Assembly: GCF_963259705.1 (NCBI RefSeq)
Contig: NC_081844.1
Location: 35,281,341-35,345,340 of the forward strand
DNA length: 64,000 nucleotides
Origin: Myotis daubentonii
Taxonomy: Eukaryota; Chordata; Mammalia; Chiroptera; Vespertilionidae
Direction of reading: 5' to 3'
A program made the position numbers and the translations under genes. This document shows positions 35,092 through 45,984 of this stretch, in pieces (the first letter of the stretch is position 1; each line of letters begins with the position of its first letter). The notes below the pieces were generated by a model, which did no database searches, was not told where the DNA came from, and saw only the letters and a program-made list of their open reading frames with translations.

Positions 35092-35313
35092 CAGCCGTGG
35101 GCAAACTACGGCCCGCGGGCCGGATACGGCCTGTTTGAAGTGAATAAAACTAAAAAAAAAAAAAAAAAAAAGACCGTACCCTTCTATGTAATGATGTTTA
35201 CTTTGAATTTATATTAGTTCACACAAACACTCCATCCATGCTTTTGTTCCAGCCCTCTGGTCCAGTTTAAGAACCCATTGTGGCCCTCGAGTCAAAAAGT
35301 TTGCCCACCCCTG
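35092..35313 (-). mobile_element. Non-autonomous hAT element (222 bp), copy A
   Basis: Ends 'cagccgtgggcaaac' and 'gtttgcccacccctg' are inverted repeats. The exact 8-bp target duplication 'gtccaacc' lies at 35084-35091 and 35314-35321. It has an internal A-run and is the reverse of copy B at 39394-39607, with very similar sequence. Confidence 0.95.
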
Positions 35314-35456
35314 GTCCAACCCACCCTCAAAGGAAAGGGATTACACAGACTCTTAATCCCATTAGACAGTGAGCTGTGTGGCGAAGGGGGTCCATCTTAA
35401 AGACTGCCCACCACAATGTGACTTCTGCCCCATTTTGGTGGTTAAGTCATTGAGCC

Positions 35457-35703
35457 CTTAGGTGGTTTGGCTCAGTGGATAGAGTGTCGGCCTGCAGACT
35501 GAAGGGTCCCAGGTTTGATTTCGGTCAAGGGCATGTACCTCGATTGCAGGCTCCTCCCTGGCCCAGGCCTTGGTTGGGGCTCATGCAGGAGGCAACCAAT
35601 CAATGTGTTTATTTCACATTGATATTTCTCTCTTTCCCTCTCTCTTCCACTCTCTCTAAAAATCAATGGAAAAATATCCTCGGGCGAAGATTAAAAAGGA
35701 AAA
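35457..35703 (+). mobile_element. Ves SINE
   Basis: Head 'cttaggtggtttggctcag', B-box-like 'caggtttgatttcggtcaag', CT-rich body. Target duplication 'aagtcattgagcc' (35444) against 'aagtcattgggcc' (35704), one mismatch. Confidence 0.93.
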
Positions 35704-36601
35704 AAGTCATTGGGCCAGCCCAGATTTAAAGGAAGAGGAAATAAATTCCACTTCTCAAAGAGCGTGGATCTGGTGGCTACTAAGTGTTAGAATACATTTT
35801 CATGAACTTGCAATTAACAGGCATCCAGTTTCTTTCTATAGGAAACTTCATTTAGCCTTCTCTCAAGGTCTTAAGATGTACCTTCAAGGGTTCTTGTCCC
35901 AATCAACCCCCATATCAGATTTTTATATGCCAGTCCTGGAAGCACAGTTATACCTAACACTAAGCAGAGTTTGGCAGGCCCCACAAGTAGCACCTGCATC
36001 TGACCTCTTGTCTGCCATCTCGCTTCCATGAGGACATTTCTCTATTTCTCCTTACACGCCTAAGTGTCTGATGCTTTAGGTCTATGATACTGGCCACTTA
36101 TATCTTCTAAGTTATGGAATATAGAAGACCATCTTTGGCTGAAGGTACCTGATTTTCCTCTGGAGATATCCTACCCTAAATCCATATCCTCTTCCTTAAA
36201 AACACCTGAAGATAATTAATGCATTTTAAAGTCGTCTTTTTTTTCTATTTAGGGAGGTACTAAACTGTATATAACACAAAATTATAACCATATTTAAGTA
36301 TACAGTTTAGTGGTATTACATTCACAGTGTTGTGCAGCCATCACCACCATTTCCAAAACATCTTCATCACCCCAAACAGAAAGTGTGCTTATTAAGCAAC
36401 AACTCCCAATTCCTTCATCTCCCCAGCTCCTGGTAACCTAATCTATTTTCTCTCTCTATGAAATAGAATCATATAATTTGTGCTCTTTTGTGTCTGGCTT
36501 ATTTCACTTAGCATAATGTCTTTAAGGTTCCTACACACTATAACATGTATCAGATTTTGCTTCCTTTTTAAGGTGGATAATAATCAGTGTGTGTACGCAC
36601 A

Positions 36602-36731
36602 CAGAGTCAGGCAAAAGTAGGTTTACAGTTGTGAGTACTCAAAACACAAAGTTTATTCTTGTATTATTATTTATTAATTATTGTATTATTTTCCATATAA
36701 ACAACTCTAAACCTACTTTTGCCCCACCCTG
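36602..36731. mobile_element. Tc1/mariner-like MITE (130 bp)
   Basis: Terminal inverted repeats: left 'ggcaaaagtaggtttacag' and right 'ctaaacctacttttgcccc', each with a CAG/CTG outer end. TA follows on the right. The two halves are largely complementary around an AT-rich centre. Confidence 0.8.
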
Positions 36732-37217
36732 TATTTGGGTGGTTTTCATCTTTTGGCTATGGGAGTAATATTGCTATGACATTGGTGTACAAATATCTAT
36801 TCAAGTTCCTGCTTTCAATTTCAGAAATGGAGATACTGAATCAAATGATAGTTCTGTTTAAATTTTTGAGAATTGCCAAACTGTTTTTTGCAGTAGCTGC
36901 ATTATTTTACACTCCCATCAACAGTACATAAGGGTTCCAGTTTATTCACATCCTTGCCAACACTTTTAATTTGTTTTATCTCTTTTTGTTAATATCTGTC
37001 TTGTTGGGTGTGATGTTTTACTGGGCTTTTAACTTGCATTTCCTTAATGACTAGTGATGAACATTTTTTGTGTGCTTGTCATTTGTATATCTTCTTTAGA
37101 AAGATGTCTATTCAAGTCCTTTTTTAATTGGGATGCCTTTTTGTTGTTGAGTTGTAGGGATTTTTTGTAGTTTCTGGATACTAGACTCATAAAACCTGTG
37201 AATTATAAATATTTTCT

Positions 37218-37309
37218 CCCTGCAGACTGAAGGGTCCCAGGTTTGATTCCGGCCAAGGGCATGTACCTCGATTGCAGGCTTGATTCCGGCCAAGGGCATG
37301 TACCTCGAT
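37218..37309 (+). repeat. Ves SINE core fragment with internal 38-bp duplication
   Basis: Only the B-box region of a Ves SINE is present. The 30-mer beginning 'ttgattccggccaagggc' occurs at 37242 and again at 37280. It lies within the old L1 and has no head or A-rich tail. Confidence 0.8.
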
Positions 37310-38204
37310 AGTGGTCTATAGTTTTATTTGTAGTGTCTTTGGCTTTGGTATCAAGGTATTGCTAGCCTCATAGGATGAGTTAGGAAGTGACTCTGATCTT
37401 CAGTTTTTTGGAAGGATTTAAGAAGGATTGGTGTTAACTCTCTAAACATTTGGTAGAAATCACCAGTAAAGCTGGGTCAGACTTTTCTTTTAGGGAAAGT
37501 TTTTGGTGACTAATTCAATCTCCTTACTTATTATGGGACTATAAAGACTTTCTGTTTCTTCTTTTTGTAGTTTGTATTTCTAGGATTTTTCTGTTTTATC
37601 TAGGTTATCCATTGTATTACTGTACATACACATTCATATTATTGTTCTTAATATTCTCTTATAATCCTTTCTGTTTCTGTAAAGTCAGCAGTAATATCTC
37701 CTCTTTCATTTCTAATTTTACTGATTTGAGTATTTTCTCTTTGTATTTTCTCATACTGCATATGTTTTCAGTCCTTCTTAAGACTTGTTTTGTGGCCTGA
37801 TACATTATCTGAATTGGAGAATGCTTCATGGTTTCTGTGTGTATTCTGTGGTTGTTGGGTAATGTGTGCTGTGTATGTATGTTAGGTTTAATTGGTTTCA
37901 AGTGTTGTTCATGTCCTCTATTTTCTTATTGACCTTCTGTCTGATTTCTTATTCATTATTGAAAGTAGGTATTGGAGTCCCCAACTCTTACTATAGAGCT
38001 ATCTATTTCTCCCTTCAGTTCTGTCCATTTTTGTTTCATATATTTTGGGCCTCTGTTAAGTTTATAGTTATATGTTTATAATTATATGTTTATAAATTGA
38101 TGAATTGCACCTTTATTAATATGTAACATCTTTTTTATGGTAAACTTTTTTGACTTAAGTGCATTTTATTTCATAGTGATACAACCACCCCAGTCTCCCG
38201 CTTT

Positions 38205-38881
38205 TTAAAATTTTATTTTATTGTTTCAAGTATTACAAATAGTAGTACATATGTATCCTTTTTTCCCCATTGACCTTCCCCCAGTCTCCCCTACCCCCCA
38301 GCACATGCCCTCACCTCCCCATCCCCCAGTGTCTTGCGTCCATGCTTATATTCATGCATAGAAGTCCTTTGGTTGATCTCTTACCTTCTCCCCCTCTCCC
38401 CTCAACCCTCCCCAGCCTTCCTGCTGTAGTTGACAGTCTGTTCGATGCTTCTTTGCCTCTGTATCTATTTTTGTTTATCAGTTTATAATGTTCTTTCTAT
38501 CCCACAAATGAGTGAGATCATCTGCTATTTTTCTTTCTCTGACTGACTTATTTCACTTAGCATAATGCTCTCCAGTTCCATCCATGCTGTTGCAAATGGT
38601 AAGAATTCCTTCTTTTTTACAGCAGCGTAGCATTCCATTGTGTAGATGTACCACAGTTTTCTAATCCACTCATCTGCTGATGGGCACTTAGGCTGTTTCC
38701 AAATCTTAGCTATTGTAAATTGTGCTGCTATGAACATATGGGTGCATATATTCTTTATGATTGTTGTTTCTGTTTTCTTGGGATATATTCCTAGAAGTGG
38801 TATTACTGGGTCAAATGGCAGTTCTATTTTTAATTTTTTGAGGAAACACCATACTGTTTTCCACAGTGGCTGCACCAGTCT
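38205..38881 (-). mobile_element. 5'-truncated L1 (antisense)
   Basis: Left end is the L1 3' UTR in reverse ('cccattgaccttcccccag'). Then comes the ORF2 C-terminal region on the minus strand (38525-38875, with '[20 protein letters not shown]'). Only the end of ORF2 is present. Confidence 0.9.
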
Positions 38882-39164
38882 GCATTATTTTATAGCCAGA
38901 TTCCATGAGGCAAACTAAGGGTGTGGTCAAGATGTTTACAACATTCTCATGAGTTTCAATCCTACTCAGTTACATGCACCTGAACTCGCCTATCAAGCCC
39001 ACATTACTCAGCCATGTGGGGCCACGTGTTCGGACCATAGGTTCAAGCTTACAACTATAGCTGTTGGCTATAATTGTGCTGGGAGGACAGTGCCCTCTCA
39101 TTAGTCCTAGACTTGAACCTGTCCAAACACTACAGCAGATGCTCCGACTGGTAGGTTAGCTTGC

Positions 39165-39391
39165 TGCTGGGGTCCGGCCTATTGGGACCTGGCGAGGTGG
39201 GCTGGACACCCCCTGGAGCCCTCCTATGGTCCCTCCCTGTTCCCGATCGTGCACTGGTGGGGTCCCTCAGCCTGGCCTGCGCCCTCTCACAATCCGGGAC
39301 CCCTTGGGGGATGTTGGAGAGCCTGTTTTGACCCCCACAGGCCAGGCCAAGGGACCCCACTGGTGCACAAATCCGTGCACTGTGCATCTAG
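39165..39391 (+). mobile_element. HeliBat-type Helitron, probably 5'-truncated
   Basis: 3' end 'gtgcacaaatccgtgcactg' hairpin then 'tgcatCTAG' before T. Internally 'ggtggggtccctcagcctgg' (39258) recurs in reverse near the 3' end, a subterminal inverted repeat. I could not see the 5'-TC terminus, so the left end is approximate. Confidence 0.8.
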
Positions 39392-39393
39392 TA

Positions 39394-39607
39394 CAGGGGT
39401 GGGCAAACTTTTTGACTCGAGGGCCACAATGGGTTCTTAAACTGGACCAGAGGGCTGGAACAAAAGCATGGATGGAGTGTTTGTGTGAACTAATATAAAT
39501 TCAAAGTAAACATCATTACATAAAAGGGTACGGTCTTTTTTTTTTTTAGTTTTATCCATTTCAAACGGGCCGAATCCGGCCCGCGGACCATAGTTTGCCC
39601 ACGGCTG
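39394..39607 (+). mobile_element. Non-autonomous hAT element (214 bp), copy B
   Basis: Ends 'caggggtgggcaaac' and 'gtttgcccacggctg'. Target duplication 'atctagta' (39386) against 'gtctagta' (39608). The duplicated site includes the CTAG end of the neighbouring Helitron, so this hAT landed after the Helitron. Opposite orientation to copy A. Confidence 0.95.
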
Positions 39608-41285
39608 GTCTAGTATTTAATAAGTTGACTTTGCCTAGTAATTCTAGTGTCTAGGCTTCCTCCAGCATAGTTTCTCTCAACTTTCTTTTTTCCTATGAAT
39701 GACTTCTATTTTCCTGTTTTCTGCATTTGAGTATTATAAAAGTCAGGATTCTTCCCCTCCTTGGGGATTACTCTGGAGGGCTATAGTCATCCATTAGTAG
39801 AGTGACTTTTATAGAGTCAGTATTCTATGTTGCATGTGGCCACTAAAGTTTCTGTTCTGTTACCTCTGCAGTCAGCTTGTGAACTGACAGGGATTTCCTT
39901 AAATGTCTGGATCGTTAAAAAGGGAAGGGGAGGGATTGATGTCTCTTTAAATCTTACAATAGACACCCTAGGGAAGAAGGACGACCCCAAATTTTTGGAG
40001 GACTAGGGCTTACTGCCCAGCATGACTCCAGCCAGTCACTCTAGGAATCGGGGTGGTAGGTGGTTCACATCCGCTCTCTTACCAAAGATCAAGCATTCCC
40101 CTGGTGTGTTAAGTGTTTTATCAGGTTCTAGAGCCCAAAAATAGTTGGTTCTGATTGGTTTTTTTTTCCAGCTTAATGTTTGTTTCAGTGGAGGGAATTA
40201 TCTCTGGAGTTCCCTATGCCACCATTTTCCCTCTTAAAGTCTATTTAAGACTATAAGTAGAAGGGATCCCTCTTCCTTCTGGGTTATAATAGACGGCACA
40301 GTCTTTAACTTCTGCAGAGACACACTAATGATTTGGACATGGGTGAAGTAGTGAGAACGATCTGGGACATAGCAAACATTCCACCTTGGTAGGAACAGAG
40401 CCACTCCATTTTGAATTAGATGATTGTGGGTCCTCCTATGTCAGATGCCCAGTGAGGAAAAAACCTAAGGGCTATAGGCTAACCCACCAGCATCACACTA
40501 TTGTAAGTACCACAGTAGCTTCTGTTTAGATTCTCCATGCTTGCTCTTTGTAAGTTACCTACTTTTATTTTTTGTTCATATTTACTCTATATTATTTTAG
40601 CATACTACTACAAAATGCATAGAGGAACCTTTAGGCTGCTGCGTAGCAAATGGGATCCTTTACCTCTCCTGCGATATTTCCTATCTTCCCAGGTAATGGG
40701 GAGTAATGTGCTCATGTGCTGTGATAATGATTTGCAATACCAGCTACTTTGAAGAGCTGAGATTATATGTGACCTTGTAAGATTTTTTTTTTAACAGCAG
40801 AAGAAAACATTTTTTCTTTCAGAGATCTAGAGTCATTGAGTTAATTGGTTCTTTTTTAAATGTCCAGAATAGAAACCTTTGCTCAACTCTCATATCAGTG
40901 TGCATTGTTGAAGAGTGAAATACTGCCATCATACTAAGATCAATGAGATGTAATAGTCTCATTTCAGTATCTAATGAATACATTTGCCTTGAATTAATGC
41001 TGCTAGGCATATATCAAGCACTCAAATAGTTGATTAATTGAAATCAAAAGTAATTAAAATAGCTTTTTTCATTTGTTTTTATTTCACTGATTTTTTTTAT
41101 TAAGTAATCATGAATCGTCATATCAATCTTTCATCTAATAAAAAAAATCAGATTTAGTGTCAAAAGCTAGAATTAGCATGTTTTCTTTCTCTTTTCAAGT
41201 TTGGCTTTAGGAATGTATGTGGGCTCAATATTAATTCAGTACAACACATAAGTAGGGATGAAAGACGGCCTCATGTCCTAACAAA

Positions 41286-41940
41286 GGTAGTGTCAAAGAA
41301 CCAGGAACGTATATGCACCCGTATGTTCATAGCAGTGCTATTTACAATAGCCAAGATTTGGAAGCAGCTCCAGTGCCCGTCTGTAGATGAATGGATACAA
41401 AAGATGTGATACATTTACCCAATAGAGTACTACTCTGCTGTGTGAAAAAGAAGGAAATCTTACCTTTTGTGACAGCATAGATTGACCTGGAGAGTATGAT
41501 GCTAATCAAAATAAGCCAGTCAGAGAAAGTCAAATTCCATATGACTTCACTTATATGTGGACTCTAACGAATAAAATAAACAAAATAGAAACAGACCCAT
41601 AATACAGAAAATAGACTGGCAGTTGTTAGAGGGGAGAGAGCTGGGTAAAAAAGGTGAAGGGATCAAGCAAAAAAAAAAAAAAAACACAAAAAAAAACATA
41701 AAACAAAACTCAGACACATACAACAGTATAGTGATTACCAGAGGGGAAGTGGGGCACAGGGAGGCAGCAGTGGATAACGGGAGGATAAGTGGTGATGGGA
41801 GGAATCTTGACTTGGTGAACACACAATACAATATACAGATGCTGTATTAGAGAATTGTACACCTGAAACCTACATATTTTATTAACCAATGTCACCCCAA
41901 TAAATTCAGTAACAATTTTTAAAAATTAAAAAAATTTAAA
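41286..41940 (+). mobile_element. L1 3' end fragment (sense)
   Basis: Forward ORF2 tail ('atagccaagatttggaagca', 'gtacactcctctg'-like text) followed by a 3' UTR and 'accccaataaattcagtaac' with an A-rich tail near 41940. It has internal A-runs at about 41670. No intact frame. The only clear sense-oriented L1 in this intron. Confidence 0.85.
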
Positions 41941-42249
41941 GAACAGGAATGTACCTCCAGATTTCTAAATCATTTTCCTGCTTCAGATAAGAAAATGTCT
42001 AAATTATATGGCCAGAATTTTTCTTTCCTTGAAGAATTCCAAGAGATAAGACTTTAATATCCAGGCTCCCAGTACTGACTCATTAAATACTTGATTAATT
42101 TTCCTTTATTATTTTGTCCTCTATTAAAACACATTAGTAATTTTATATATTTTTTTCTGGAGTTGGAATCACTAAACCCAATTTTGTTTGAATTTCCATA
42201 TGCATGAATTATTTCCCCATTTATAGGAGCAATCACATAGATGAAATTA

Positions 42250-42830
42250 CATAAATCTTCTCTTTTTCATTTTTTAAAAGTTGACAGTAAAGTTCATCAA
42301 ATGTTAAACAAGGTCAAGAACATAACCAGCACCCAAGAAGTACCCTCCTGTTGACGCTTCTCAATCATGGTGCCTTCTCCCCGCTCCACCCAGGAGCCTA
42401 ACGTTTTTGTTATTACTGTCCATGATTTTATTTATATTTCACTACCTAATTATGATTTCCTTACCTGTATAGTTTTGTTGGGATCATTTATAGCATATTT
42501 TTTTGTTCTACTTTTGTGCAATCTTGTGAGATTGAGCCACATTGTTTGTAGCTGTGCTCATTTTTACTGATATGTAGGATTCTGTTATGCAGATATCTCA
42601 TAATTGATCTTTTGTACTCTTGCTGGGTATTTGGGTAGTTTCCAGTGAATATTCTTGTATATGTATCTTGGGATCCATAAACATTTCTATGGAATATATA
42701 CCTAGAGGAGTGGCGTGGCTGGATTGTAGGGAGTATGTATGTTCAACTATAACAGTCTGCAGAGTAGTTTTCTAAACTGCTATCCGTTTTCACTTCATCT
42801 AATTTACTATCAATGGGTATAAGGGCAATT
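42250..42830 (-). mobile_element. Old L1 fragment (antisense)
   Basis: 'gtaaagttcatcaaatgtta' and 'taattgatcttttgtactc' followed by 'tgggtatttgggtagtttcc' read as the reverse strand of an old L1 3' region and ORF2 end. Strongly decayed. Confidence 0.5.
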
Positions 42831-43369
42831 TGAAAGTATTGTTTTCTTTGTGCTGGTAGCAAATTATTCCAGTATTGACTGTATGAAATGCCCTTAATTT
42901 GCTACATTCTTAAAGGAAGTTTTCACTGTGTATTGAATTCTGAGTTTGTATTCATTTCCTTTCAGCACTTTTTCTGTAAGCTTAAATACTCCTGACTTGT
43001 CTGCTCTTCTCTAGGATCTAGTTCCCATCATTATTCCATCTTTATTGCCCCCCCCCAAAAAAAACCCCTATATTTCATTTATCTTCATTTTTAAGTTTTG
43101 TATTGCCTACCTATATTATCAGACCCTTGTATATGCCTTATTCTTCTATTCCTTACTGAACCATTAGTGAAGTGGAAATAGGTCATTATGTTTGTTTCAT
43201 TTAGTGATCTAGAAACAAAGGAGAAAAACTGGACACATGTAGAGGAGGTAAAGTGATCAAGACAAGTCAGATGGCCTTTCTGTTCTGTAAAAGAAGGGAT
43301 GTGCTGTTACTAGAGCAGACTTGATGTTTAAGGACCAAGTTGGGGGCACGGAGCAGCCGTTTCCATAAC

Positions 43370-43505
43370 ACAGGTGCCAGAGCTCATTAGGAATACTCTG
43401 AGCCAAGGGGTCAGGCAGGCTGGGTCTGAGTCCCAGTTCTACTTGCCGGCTGTGTGAACTTGAGTTATGACTCTTCCTGAAACTTCAGTGCCTGGCACGT
43501 GTATA
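43370..43505 (+). mobile_element. MIR fragment
   Basis: 'gtctgagtcccagttctac' followed by 'ggctgtgtgaacttgagtt' and 'cttcagtgcctggcac' is the forward MIR core. Confidence 0.6.
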
Positions 43506-43921
43506 CTCAGAAAGTGTCCTCCTCGTCTAGCTTTATACGTTAGTATAAACAGCTATACAGTTGTTGCTCCATTTGTTTGTTTTTAAACGAAGTAGTCAGA
43601 ATCTCAAGCACGTTTGGTTTTAGGCTCATTTCCTGCTCCTGACTGATTTTTCTCTTTTAAAAGCCTCTCCTCTGGTGTTGGATCTGTCCCCTTAGAAAGA
43701 GGGCTTGTAGTGATGTGGAGAAGCAGAGTTGCTTTGCAGCCAGTTTGGGTACCACATTGACTAGTTTACTCCTTTTGCCTGCTCCTCCCTTTGTTTTCTA
43801 ATCCAGAGTAGAACTTAAATGAACAGCTAGGTTTGTTTCATTTTCATCTTTGATTAATCTTCTTAAGAGGCAGCTGGCATGTACATTTTCTGTGATTGCC
43901 TTTCTTCCTCAATATTTAGAT

Positions 43922-44232
43922 CAGTGGTTCTCAGCCTTCCTAATGCCGCGACCCTTTAATACAGTTCCTCATGTTGTGGTGACCCCCAACCATAAAATTA
44001 TTTTCGTTGCTACTTCATAACTGTAATTTTGCTACTGTTATGAAACATAATGTAAATATCTGATATGCAGGATGTATTTTCATTGTTATAAATTGAACAT
44101 AATTAAAGCATAGTGATTCATCACAAAAACAGTATGTAATTATATATGTGTTTTCCGATGGTCTTAGGCGACCCCTGTGAAAGGGTCGTTGGACCCCCAA
44201 AGGGGTCGCGACCCACAGGTTGGGAACCGCTG
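43922..44232. mobile_element. SPIN (Space Invader) non-autonomous hAT element
   Basis: Ends 'cagtggttctcagccttcc' and 'aggttgggaaccgctg'. The interior 'taatgccgcgacccttta' through 'aaaggggtcgcgacccacag' matches my recollection of the SPIN_NA consensus almost throughout (311 bp). Target duplication 'atttagat' (43914-43921) against 'atttagct' (44233-44240). SPIN is known for horizontal transfer among tetrapods, including bats. Confidence 0.93.
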
Positions 44233-45059
44233 ATTTAGCTGGGGCTTGAGGCTTGAAAGGCATTTGGTACAGAAAAAGGATTAGAGAAATGCTGTAGCCC
44301 CTGGTCTCAGGTTCAGGGGGAGGCCAGCAGCTCCTGGCAGCCAGCCTTGGGAAATGGAAAGGAGGCTTTCTCCCCTAGTTCACACTCTGTACTCCTGTCA
44401 TCCCACAGCGTGGACAACAGCCTGTAATTTAACACTGCCCAGGGGCTGCATTCTGTCTAAGGTACCTGCTGCTGAAGTATCACCTGTTCTTTTGATAACT
44501 TAATTCTTAATATCTAAAGTTTATACATACACAGAAAAGTTTGTGCTTTTCTCCCAAAAAGAGATGTACGCCCTGGGCAGAGGTGGAGGCCAGGAAGGGA
44601 AAAACAGGCTGGTCACTAAAGCCCAATCTCAGAAATCACTCTGAGCACATGTCGAGGCATTCTTTCTGCCTTACTCATTTTATCATCATCCCAGCTGGTA
44701 AAATGGTGAAGATAAAAACGTTTATCCTGTCTCCAAGAAAAGAAAAAGGCCCCCGCAATACAGGCAAGTTCTGGTTGTGGGTTAGGCAGCTTGGAGGATC
44801 GAACAAGGCAAGCACTGGACTGCCTCCCTCCTCCTGTCCTCGGTGCTCTAGCAACTGTTGCCTCTGCTGGTGGAGCCCAAGGACTGCCGCACAGGTTTAA
44901 CTCCTGCCCACTCCCCGCCCAGGGGCCAGCAGAACCACACACAGGCCACCAAGCGGAGAACGTGGTTGCTTGTACGCCCGCTGCGTCTCTCCTCAAGGGC
45001 AGGAGCAGCGTTACACGGGGGCCTGTGAGACAGCCTGCCCACGTCAGGCCGGGAGGCTG

Positions 45060-45071
45060 GCTGACGTCAGC
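45060..45071. promoter_or_regulatory. Consensus CRE palindrome (TGACGTCA) in CpG-rich patch
   Basis: 'gctgacgtcagc' is a 12-bp palindrome holding the full CREB/ATF consensus at 45062-45069. A half-site ('cacgtca') lies about 20 bases upstream. The surrounding 44880-45080 is CpG-rich in an AT-rich intron and is not an evident repeat. Enhancer function is only an inference. Confidence 0.35.
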
Positions 45072-45804
45072 TGGAAACTTAACTGCTTTTTCTTGGCTGG
45101 CTAACGAAAGGAAAGTTACTGTGACCAGGGCGGTCCAGGAGCCCGAAAAGCATGGAGAGGAGACAGAATGTGGTCTCCATCCAGCCCAGGTGATGGTGTG
45201 TGTGTTCCTTTCTCAGGGGGCTAACAACACTAATATTTTTGCCAGCCTGTTCTGTAGATTGTAGAAATTGGGGGGAGTGGGGACGGGGAGAGATCTTTTT
45301 TTTTTTTTTTTTCAAGCAAGAGGCACAAAGAAATACAAATGGGGAATTTTTAAGTAAAAAGAGGTTGGAGTCCAGACATCTTTCCCCAAAATGTTTAAAG
45401 CTTCCCAAAGGGTCCAGAAATAGACTTTCCATCACAGTGCTACGGCATGTTATTGAAAAGATAAGAACAAGGATAAGAGCTCAAAAATAAGCCTTTCCTT
45501 CAAAAAGCCCTGGTGCCTCTCAAGTCGGTGCTAGCTCTGGGCCCACCGCCTGTGAAAGGTGAAAGCACAGGTGGGAGTAGAGACCCCAGGGCACCTGGAT
45601 GCTCGGTTGGAATCATTCCTTAGTTATGCCCCAATAAAGATATTCTTTTAACCGGCAAGCCTGGGAAATCAGGGCTCTCGATCACTGCACTCTGGTTATC
45701 TAGCAGCTGTCTAGTCCCATGTAGGACATGGGAACTGCTTCTCTCTCACCGCTGCTGCTGTTTGTGGTAGACAGATGTGGGTTGTGCCATGTTTTGGGAA
45801 GTAC

Positions 45805-45960
45805 TGTTGACCTTTGAACAACGCTGGTGTTAGGGGCACTGACCACCCACCTGCACAGTCAAAAATCAGTGTATAACCAAGTCAGCCCTCCATCCCCAAC
45901 TGCACATCCAAACTACAGTTGCCCCTTGAACAACACATGTTTGAACTGTGTGGGTCAAAC
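45805..45960. mobile_element. Old Tigger-like DNA transposon ends
   Basis: 'tgttgacctttgaacaacg' at 45808 and 'ttgccccttgaacaacaca' near 45918 are related terminal-type sequences of an old DNA transposon, followed by an antisense L1. Fragmentary. Confidence 0.45.
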
Positions 45961-45984
45961 CTAATTATTGAAGGGACAATGGTA

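Larger units (their letters stand above)
36236..38204 (-). mobile_element. Old L1 (antisense), interrupted
   Basis: Left part (36236-36601) reads as a reverse L1 3' region ('gttgtgcagccatcaccacc'). 36732-37217 and 37310-38204 read as reverse ORF2 ('acactcccatcaacagtac', 'gtctgatttcttattcatt'). It is interrupted by a mariner-like MITE (36602-36731) and a SINE fragment (37218-37309). No intact frame. Confidence 0.75.

Noticed and set aside
44791..45264. 157-codon plus-strand frame, with long frames on the other strand
   Set aside because: CpG-rich composition opens several frames at once; no splice context or recognisable protein.
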